From Brevundimonas fluminis (GTDB lineage Bacteria; Pseudomonadota; Alphaproteobacteria; Caulobacterales; Caulobacteraceae), in contig NZ_RQWJ01000004.1 of NCBI RefSeq assembly GCF_003934285.1, forward strand, positions 434,001-498,000: a stretch of 64,000 nt of DNA, read 5' to 3'. Of the stretch, positions 55,531-64,000 are shown one piece after another. The translations under genes were made by a program, and so were the position numbers. A model generated the notes under the pieces. That model saw nothing but the letters and a program-made list of their open reading frames with translations. It had not been told where the DNA came from and ran no database searches. The stretch's first letter is position 1. Each line of letters begins with the position of its first letter.

Positions 55531-56271
55531 TCAGGCGGTCTTGGCGTTGTGGATGACGGTGAACGCGCCCTCGCCCCGGAGGGTCCGCCGGAACGAACCC
55601 TTCTCGCGGATGGAGAACACCACGATCGGGATGCCGGAGTCACGCATCAGGGCGACCGCCGAGGCGTCCATGACCTTCAGGTCGCGCGCGAGGACGTCGT
55701 GATAGGTCAGCTCGTCGTAGCGGGTCGCCGTCGGGTCCTTCTTGGGATCGGCCGTGTAGACCCCGTCCACGCTGGTGCCCTTCAACAGGGCGTCGCAGCC
55801 CATCTCGGCGGCGCGCAGGGCGGCGCCCGAGTCGGTCGTGAAGAAGGGCGCGCCGACGCCGGCGGCGAAGATCACCACGCGGCCCTTCTCGAGGTGCCGC
55901 AGGGCGCGACGACGCACATAGGGCTCGGCCACGGCGTTCATGACCAGGGCGCTCTGCACCCGCGTCTGGACGCCGATCTTCTCCAGCGCCGCCTGCATGG
56001 CCAAGGCGTTCATGACGGTGGCCAGCATGCCCATATAGTCGGCCGAGGCGCGGTCCATGTCGCCGGCCGCCTTGGACAGCCCGCGGAAGATGTTGCCGCC
56101 GCCGATGACCAGGCAGATCTCGACGCCCTCGCGCGCCACCTCGGCCACGGCCTGGGCCACCTCGGCGACCGTCGCCATGTCGATGCCGTAGCCCTGGTCC
56201 CCCATCAGGACCTCGCCGGAGACCTTCAGCAGGACGCGCTTGTATCGGAACTCGCTGGGCGCGTCTGGCAT
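55531..56271 (-). CDS. pyrH: Uridylate kinase
   Basis: Phosphorylates UMP to UDP. 246 residues of the amino-acid-kinase fold. [20 protein letters not shown] near 13-32, [10 protein letters not shown] near 57-66, [16 protein letters not shown] near 83-98, and [20 protein letters not shown] are diagnostic. The start at 56271 gives [13 protein letters not shown] 111-base gap containing a strong hairpin (56328-56359) separates it from tsf, so pyrH-frr may have its own promoter. Confidence 0.97.
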   Translation of the reverse strand: MPDAPSEFRYKRVLLKVSGEVLMGDQGYGIDMATVAEVAQAVAEVAREGVEICLVIGGGNIFRGLSKAAGDMDRASADYMGMLATVMNALAMQAALEKIGVQTRVQSALVMNAVAEPYVRRRALRHLEKGRVVIFAAGVGAPFFTTDSGAALRAAEMGCDALLKGTSVDGVYTADPKKDPTATRYDELTYHDVLARDLKVMDASAVALMRDSGIPIVVFSIREKGSFRRTLRGEGAFTVIHNAKTA

Positions 56272-56327
56272 GGGAAATCCATCGGTGGGCGGAGAGACGC
56301 CGGAATCGGCGGTCCCTTATAGACGAA

Positions 56328-56359
56328 GGGCGCGCCCGGCTTCAAAGCCCGGCGCGCCC
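56328..56359 (-). terminator. Hairpin between tsf and pyrH
   Basis: Arms GGGCGCGCC (56328-56336) and GGCGCGCCC (56351-56359) pair perfectly, with a second stem GGCTT/AAGCC inside. On the minus strand it lies 24 bases after the tsf stop and is followed by TTCGTCT, a poor T-run. It is a likely terminator or processing hairpin. Confidence 0.55.
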
Positions 56360-56382
56360 TCGGCGTTCGGCTTTTCGGCCGA

Positions 56383-57321
56383 TCAGCCCTTCATCATCGA
56401 GGCGACTTCGTCGGCGAAGTCAGGGCCCTCGACCTTCTCGACGCCTTCACCCAGCGCCAGACGGACGAAGCCGCCGATGTGCAGGCCGGGGTTGCCCAGA
56501 GCCTTGCCCTCCTCGGCGACCAGCTGCTCGATGGTCTGGTCGGGGTTCATGACGAACGGCTGCTTGGTCAGCACCACGTCCTTCTGGAACTTGTTGATCT
56601 GCCCCTCGACGATCTTCTCGATCATGTTCTCGGGACGGCCTTCTTCCTTGGCCTTCTCGATCAGCACGGCGCGTTCCTTCTCGATCGCGGCCGGGTCCAG
56701 GTCGTCCGTGTTCAGCGAAAGCGGGCTGGTGGCGGCCACGTGCATGGCGATCTTGCGGCCCAGCTCGCGCAGCTTGGCCTTGTCGCCCGCGCCATGCAGG
56801 GCGACCAGCACGCCGATGCGGCCGACGCCCGGCGACACCGCGTTGTGCACGTAGGTGGCCACGACGCCTTCGTCGACCGACAGGCGGGCGGCGCGGCGCA
56901 GCTGCATGTTCTCGCCGATGGTGGCGATCATGTTGGTGACTTCGTCCTGGACGGTCTTGCCCGACTCCAGCTCGGCGCCGTGCAGGCCCTCGACGGTCGC
57001 ATGCTCCAGCCCCAGCTCGGCGAAGCGCTTGGCGGCGTTCTGGAACAGGTCGTTGCGCGCGACGAAGTCGGTCTCGGCGTTGAACTCGATGGCCGAGGCC
57101 ACCTCGCCGGCGCCCACTTCCTTCGACGCGACGGCGACCAGGCCCTCGGCGGCGACCCGGTCGGCCTTCTTGGCGGCCTTGGACAGGCCCTTGGCGCGCA
57201 GCCAGTCGATCGCGGCTTCGATGTTGCCGTCGTTCTCCTGCAGGGCCTTCTTGCAGTCCATCATGCCGACGCCGGAGCGCTCGCGCAGTTCCTTGACGAG
57301 GGCGGCGGTGATCTCGGCCAT
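56383..57321 (-). CDS. tsf: Elongation factor Ts
   Basis: Nucleotide-exchange factor for EF-Tu. 312 residues. The N-terminal [20 protein letters not shown] near 9-28 and [20 protein letters not shown] near 32-51 are signature blocks. [11 protein letters not shown] follows near 86. The C-terminal [12 protein letters not shown] block is present. It follows rpsB after 104 bases that contain a hairpin, the standard rpsB-tsf order. Confidence 0.97.
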   Translation of the reverse strand: MAEITAALVKELRERSGVGMMDCKKALQENDGNIEAAIDWLRAKGLSKAAKKADRVAAEGLVAVASKEVGAGEVASAIEFNAETDFVARNDLFQNAAKRFAELGLEHATVEGLHGAELESGKTVQDEVTNMIATIGENMQLRRAARLSVDEGVVATYVHNAVSPGVGRIGVLVALHGAGDKAKLRELGRKIAMHVAATSPLSLNTDDLDPAAIEKERAVLIEKAKEEGRPENMIEKIVEGQINKFQKDVVLTKQPFVMNPDQTIEQLVAEEGKALGNPGLHIGGFVRLALGEGVEKVEGPDFADEVASMMKG

Positions 57322-57375
57322 GTTCAGTCTCCTTGGGTCTTCGTATGCGGGAACGGCCGGACCCCTGGAGGGCCC

Positions 57376-57402
57376 GGCCGCGCTCAGGCGTCAGGCGCGG
57401 CC
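57376..57402 (-). repeat. Inverted repeat between rpsB and tsf
   Basis: GGCCGCGC (57376-57383) and GCGCGGCC (57395-57402) form a perfect eight-pair stem with an 11-base loop, without a T-run. It lies in the rpsB-tsf spacer and could act as an attenuator or processing site. Confidence 0.5.
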
Positions 57403-57425
57403 TTCGGGCGAAGACCGCCGGGCGA

Positions 57426-58340
57426 TCAGCCCGTGGCCTTCTCGGTTTCGACGGCGTCCAGGGCCTCGGTCGTCGCGGCCTGGGCCTCGGCGTCGGCGGT
57501 CGGCGCAGCTTCGGCGGCGGCCTCCATCTCGGCGGCCACGTCTTCCGTGCCGGCCGGAGCGGCTTCGGCCTCGGCCGGGACGGCCTTGGCTTCGCGCAGC
57601 ATCGGCTCGACCGGGGCTTCCGAAGCGCCCAGATCCACGCCCGAGGCCGAGGCGCCCGAAGCCAGGCCGTCCAGGACGGCGTCGGCGATCAGGTCGCAGT
57701 AGGTCTGGATGGCGCGGGCGGCGTCGTCATTGCCCGGGATCGGATAGGTGATGCCGTCCGGATCGCAGTTGGTGTCCAGGATGGCGATGACCGGGATGTT
57801 CAGCTTGCGGGCTTCCTGGATCGCGATCGCTTCCTTGTTGGTGTCGATCACGAACATGATGTCCGGCAGGCCGCCCATGTCCTTGATGCCGCCCAGCGAC
57901 AGCTCCAGCTTGTCGCGCTCGCGCTGCAGGGTCAGCAGTTCCTTCTTGACCCGGCCCTCGCCGCCCGACTCCAGCAGCGAGTCCAGCTCGCGCAGGCGGG
58001 CGATGGAGCCCGACACGGTCTTCCAGTTGGTCAGCGTGCCGCCCAGCCAGCGGTTGTTCATGTAGTACTGGGCCGAGCGCTTGGCGGCCTCGGCGATCGG
58101 CTCGGAGGCCTGACGCTTGGTGCCGACGAACAGCACGCGGCCGCCCTTGGCCGCCACGTCGCGCACGGCGACCAGCGCCTGGTGCAGCAGCGGGATCGAC
58201 TGCGACAGGTCGATGATGTGGATGTTCGAGCGCGAACCGAAGATGTAGCGCTCCATCTTCGGGTTCCAGCGGTGCGTCTGGTGACCGAAGTGGGCGCCCG
58301 CTTCGAGCAGGGTGCGCATGGAGAATTCAGGCAGAGCCAT
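57426..58340 (-). CDS. rpsB: 30S ribosomal protein S2
   Basis: Structural protein of the small ribosomal subunit. 304 residues, longer than the 240-260 common elsewhere because of an Ala/Glu-rich C-terminal tail from about residue 245 ([20 protein letters not shown]). Core blocks are [20 protein letters not shown] near 12-31, [14 protein letters not shown] [30 protein letters not shown] and [27 protein letters not shown] precedes the start at suitable spacing. The promoter should lie in 58341-58553, which is shared with a divergent gene. Confidence 0.97.
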   Translation of the reverse strand: MALPEFSMRTLLEAGAHFGHQTHRWNPKMERYIFGSRSNIHIIDLSQSIPLLHQALVAVRDVAAKGGRVLFVGTKRQASEPIAEAAKRSAQYYMNNRWLGGTLTNWKTVSGSIARLRELDSLLESGGEGRVKKELLTLQRERDKLELSLGGIKDMGGLPDIMFVIDTNKEAIAIQEARKLNIPVIAILDTNCDPDGITYPIPGNDDAARAIQTYCDLIADAVLDGLASGASASGVDLGASEAPVEPMLREAKAVPAEAEAAPAGTEDVAAEMEAAAEAAPTADAEAQAATTEALDAVETEKATG

Positions 58341-58553
58341 CTGCGTTCAGTCCTTTATCCGATTGATCCGCCGCAGGCGCTTTAAAGCCGAAGCCTCGGA
58401 ACGGAGCGGACCGGATGTCTCCCGGCACGCGCCACGCCTGCGTGTGAAGTGGGCGCGCGTGTAGGGGAAACCGGCGCCGATGGCAAGGGCGAGGTCGCGC
58501 GATCCGCCGACCGGTGATATGTGGAACGCTCGGTCGGTCCGGGGAGGGCGACG

Positions 58554-59231
58554 ATGCGGAAATCCTTGATCGTGGGCGTGGGCCTGCTGGCGGCGGGCCT
58601 GCTGGCGGGGACGGCCCTGACCCAGACTCGGCCGCAACCGCCCGCCGAGCCGAATGCGCCGCCCGTGCCGGCGGCCGTGGTCCTGACGCCCGACCGCGCC
58701 GAGGCGGCCGCTCTGGCCCGGGCCCGGCAGGACCCGCTGGCGACGCGCCTGCGCGGCGTTCTGGCCCGGAGCCCCGCCCGGGCGGAGGCGCCGGAGATCC
58801 AGGCCTCGACCGTGCCGGTTCTGGGTCCCTCCGATCCGACCCTGCTGGCGACCGCCCGGTTCCATCCGGGAGACCGCCAGTACACGCTCGTGGTGCGCGA
58901 CGGCGACGACGTCATCGAGATCTACGGCACGACGCGTGCCCTGCGCAGCCCGGCGGCCGGCCCCCTCCCCCCGCCGATGACGCCGCCGCAGGCGCGCACC
59001 GCCACGCGCGGGCCGACGGCGCTGGAGCGGTCGCTGACGCAGGCCGGCCAGGCCGGGCTGGACCAGGTCAGGGCCGAGAGGACCGAGTACGGCGTCGACG
59101 TGAGCTTCGGCCGCTTCGGCGCGGCCTACAACGTCAGCTTCATCTGCGGCGCCCCGGGGGGCGGCAACTGCACCGAGGCTCGGGCCATCGCCTTCGCCGC
59201 GTCGATGGTGCTGCTGGGAGACGGGCAATGA
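58554..59231 (+). CDS. Exported protein of unknown function, coupled to M23 lipoprotein
   Basis: A 225-residue protein starting MRKSLIVGVGLLAAGLLAG, a signal peptide or anchor with AGTALTQ after it. A Pro/Ala-rich stretch is followed by soluble blocks YTLVVRDGDDVIEIYGTTRA and VDVSFGRFGAAYNVSFICGA, the last with two cysteines (one in GGGNCTEAR) that may pair in the periplasm. ATG 58554 follows GGGGAGGG. An earlier ATG at 58521 would hide the signal peptide. The stop overlaps the start of the M23 gene (ATGA), so the two proteins probably act together. No family is recognised. Confidence 0.78.
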   Translation: MRKSLIVGVGLLAAGLLAGTALTQTRPQPPAEPNAPPVPAAVVLTPDRAEAAALARARQDPLATRLRGVLARSPARAEAPEIQASTVPVLGPSDPTLLATARFHPGDRQYTLVVRDGDDVIEIYGTTRALRSPAAGPLPPPMTPPQARTATRGPTALERSLTQAGQAGLDQVRAERTEYGVDVSFGRFGAAYNVSFICGAPGGGNCTEARAIAFAASMVLLGDGQ

Positions 59232-60055
59232 GACGCGCCCTGCCCCTGCTGGGCCTGCTGCTGCTCACCGCCTGCTCGCCTTCCGGCTGCACGCCCGCCG
59301 ACGCCGGGCCGGACGGGACTGACCCGGTTCCCCCCGGAGAGGTCGTGCCGCCCGGCGAGCCCTCGCCTCCGACGGAGCCGGAGCCGCCGGCGCCCGAACC
59401 CGTCAGCTGGCCCCACGAACCGGGCGGGTCGCTGTACCCGGGCTCGGGCTCCGGCGCGACGGACCCGACCATCTGGGCGCCGGGCATGCGCTTCCCGATG
59501 GAGGCGGCCCCCGCCTACGCCAACTCGCAGGTCTACGGCTACGGAGGCTTCATGGCCCCGGGGCCGGGTGGCCAGTGCGACGCCCGCAACTACGCCTATC
59601 CGTGGCGCGACAACTTCTGTGAGACGCGGTCGTGGACCAACGGCATGTGCCCGGCCGGGAAAGGCCATCAGGGCCAGGACATCCGCCCGGCCACCTGCGT
59701 CAAGAAGGTGCACTGGGTCGTGGCGGCGGAGAACGGCGTCGTCACCTCGATCGGCAGCTACTCCGTCTTCATCCGTGGCGACAGCGGACGGCTGTACCGC
59801 TACCTGCACATGGATCGGGCGCACGTCGTCACCATCCTGACCGAGGGTCAGCGGGTCACGCGCGGCCAGCGCATCGGCCGGGTGTCCGACGACTTCGGCG
59901 GTTCGGCCACGACCATCCACCTGCATTTCGAGATCAAGGCGCCGGTGGTGTCGGGCTCCGACGACCTGGGCGTCATCTTTGTGCCGACCTATTCCAGCCT
60001 GACCGACAGCTACGGCCGCCTGTTGCAGGCCACACCGCCGGCGCCGGAGACCTGA
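59228..60055 (+). CDS. M23-family lipoprotein peptidase
   Basis: A 275-residue lipoprotein of the LytM/M23 type. The signal peptide MRRALPLLGLLLLTAC puts the lipidated Cys at residue 16. A Pro/Glu-rich linker (about 25-65) leads to the catalytic domain. The metal ligands look present: GHQGQDIRP near 143-151 (H-x-G-x-D) and HLHFEIKAP near 231 (HxH). The region around PWRDNFCETRSWTNGMCP holds extra cysteines that may form disulfides, an unusual addition. It should cut peptidoglycan or another peptide in the periplasm. The start overlaps the previous gene, and it converges on the GFA gene 3 bases away. Confidence 0.88.
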   Translation: MRRALPLLGLLLLTACSPSGCTPADAGPDGTDPVPPGEVVPPGEPSPPTEPEPPAPEPVSWPHEPGGSLYPGSGSGATDPTIWAPGMRFPMEAAPAYANSQVYGYGGFMAPGPGGQCDARNYAYPWRDNFCETRSWTNGMCPAGKGHQGQDIRPATCVKKVHWVVAAENGVVTSIGSYSVFIRGDSGRLYRYLHMDRAHVVTILTEGQRVTRGQRIGRVSDDFGGSATTIHLHFEIKAPVVSGSDDLGVIFVPTYSSLTDSYGRLLQATPPAPET

Positions 60056-60058
60056 CCG

Positions 60059-60418
60059 TCAGAGCTTGTGCAGGCCGTCGAACCGCATGGTCGGCGTCAC
60101 GCTGAACGGCTCCACGTCGGTCAGGCAGCGGACGTTGACCGCGGCGTTCTCGACCCCGTCCGGCCCGGCGCCGAAGCCGTGCGTCTCGACCCCGCAGGTG
60201 GGGCAGATGAAGTGACGGATCTTGCGGGTGTTGAACAGGTACTCCTGCGCCACCCCCTCGCCCTTCGTGATCCGGAACTTGTCGGTGGGCACGAAGGTCA
60301 GCCAGACGCCGGTGCGAAAGCAGTGGCTGCAGTTGCACTCCATCACGTCCTTCAGATCGCTCTCGACCTCGAAGGCGATCGCGCCGCAGTGGCAGGAGCC
60401 CGTGTGGGTGGCCGTCAT
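60059..60418 (-). CDS. GFA-family protein (CENP-V/GFA domain)
   Basis: A 119-residue zinc-binding protein of the glutathione-dependent formaldehyde-activating family. Zinc-ligand cysteines are in TGSCHCGAIAFE near 6-17, ECNCSHCFRTG near 27-37 and CPTCGVETHG near 71-80. Most members are not true formaldehyde enzymes, so only the fold is claimed. ATG 60418 overlaps the stop of the small membrane protein gene (ATGA). It is last in the dnaE transcript and convergent with the M23 gene. Confidence 0.9.
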   Translation of the reverse strand: MTATHTGSCHCGAIAFEVESDLKDVMECNCSHCFRTGVWLTFVPTDKFRITKGEGVAQEYLFNTRKIRHFICPTCGVETHGFGAGPDGVENAAVNVRCLTDVEPFSVTPTMRFDGLHKL

Positions 60419-60647
60419 CGGTCCGTCCCCTTCTTCCGTTCGCCCCGGCCGGATCGCAGGGCCATGACCAGCCCCACCACCGCCACCAGCAAGGCCGCCG
60501 GCAGGGCGATGAACGCGAAGAACAGCTCCGGGTAGCTCTCGTCCGGACGGCCTTCCAGAATCCAGACCGTCGGCGTGAAGCCGAGAAAGGCGCACAGGCC
60601 CGTCAGGCCGAGGCCAGACCAGAACAGCCACCACCTCCGAAGAGGCA

Positions 60648-60648
<1 letters not shown>
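60415..60648 (-). CDS. Small two-span membrane protein downstream of dnaE
   Basis: A 77-residue protein MPLRRWWLFWSGLGLTGLCA..., with membrane segments near residues 8-30 and 43-63 and a basic tail (RSGRGERKKGTDR). ATG 60648 shares one base with the dnaE TGA (TGATG), and its own stop overlaps the GFA start, so dnaE, this gene and the GFA gene are coupled. Function is unknown, and no relation to replication is implied by the coupling alone. Confidence 0.75.

Positions 60649-64000
<3,352 letters not shown>

Noticed and set aside
43616..58340. The long lpx/bam/translation gene block as something unusual
   Set aside because: The gene content and order are the conserved proteobacterial arrangement, and nothing in it needs a special explanation beyond the local notes.

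Overview
The window is a gene-dense, about 70% GC chromosomal segment of an alphaproteobacterium, most likely Caulobacterales and close to Brevundimonas (inference from gene order and protein style; no database search was possible). Supporting signs are LexA operators of the alphaproteobacterial type (GTTC-N7-GTTC), LpxI in the lipid A pathway, the order trpC...lexA-comEC-gltX-gltA, and the long block rpsB-tsf-pyrH-frr-uppS-cdsA-dxr-rseP-bamA-skp-lpxD-fabZ-lpxA-lpxI-lpxB. There are no rRNA or tRNA genes, CRISPR arrays, transposases or phage genes that I can recognise.

Layout. 1-2081: 3' part of uvrA. 2097-4777: three tandem small membrane-protein genes of unknown function. 4876-6264: trmFO. 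6261-15254 (minus strand): serS-surE-pcm-LysM/M23 lipoprotein-yajC-secD-secF, then a coupled trio of a PuuD-like membrane protein, a short squalene/phytoene-synthase-like protein and a DUF1801 protein. 15297-19635: aldo/keto reductase, DUF2272 protein, M24 aminopeptidase P, a small anchored protein. 19690-24470: prmA, an Ala/Lys/Pro-rich basic protein, rlmE, a SRAP protein, a cyclophilin, a membrane protein, an M28 lipoprotein peptidase. 24597-27894: ligA and a 5'-truncated remnant. 28018-34505: ppiD-trpE-trpG-trpD-trpC and an orphan membrane protein. 34578-40230: lexA, comEC, gltX, gltA. 41157-43616: a DUF305/LVIVD-type exported protein. 43633-58340 (minus strand): the envelope and translation block named above. 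58554-60055: an exported protein coupled to an M23 lipoprotein. 60059-64000: dnaE (N-terminus outside) with two small coupled genes.

Most genes are housekeeping and run in translationally coupled chains with ATGA, GTGA or TGATG junctions. The serS-to-secF run links translation, survival and protein repair functions and Sec export. The lpx/bam/rseP run builds the outer membrane.

The most unusual feature is in serS. Seryl-tRNA synthetase carries an in-frame insert of about 105-119 residues (bases about 14232-14588) between motif 1 and the serine-binding TAE loop. The insert has the layout of a PD-(D/E)XK nuclease of the HsdR/RecB type: Asp278, Glu293-x-Lys295 and Gln312-xxx-Tyr316. Its base composition and codon use differ from the rest of the gene, and the shift spills over both junctions into synthetase sequence. 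It looks like a horizontally acquired nuclease-like domain living inside an essential enzyme without an intein or intron around it. Secondary points of interest are a head-to-head pair of LexA operators at lexA, the truncated metal-locus-type gene fused to the end of ligA, and the overlapping divergent start codons of comEC and gltX.
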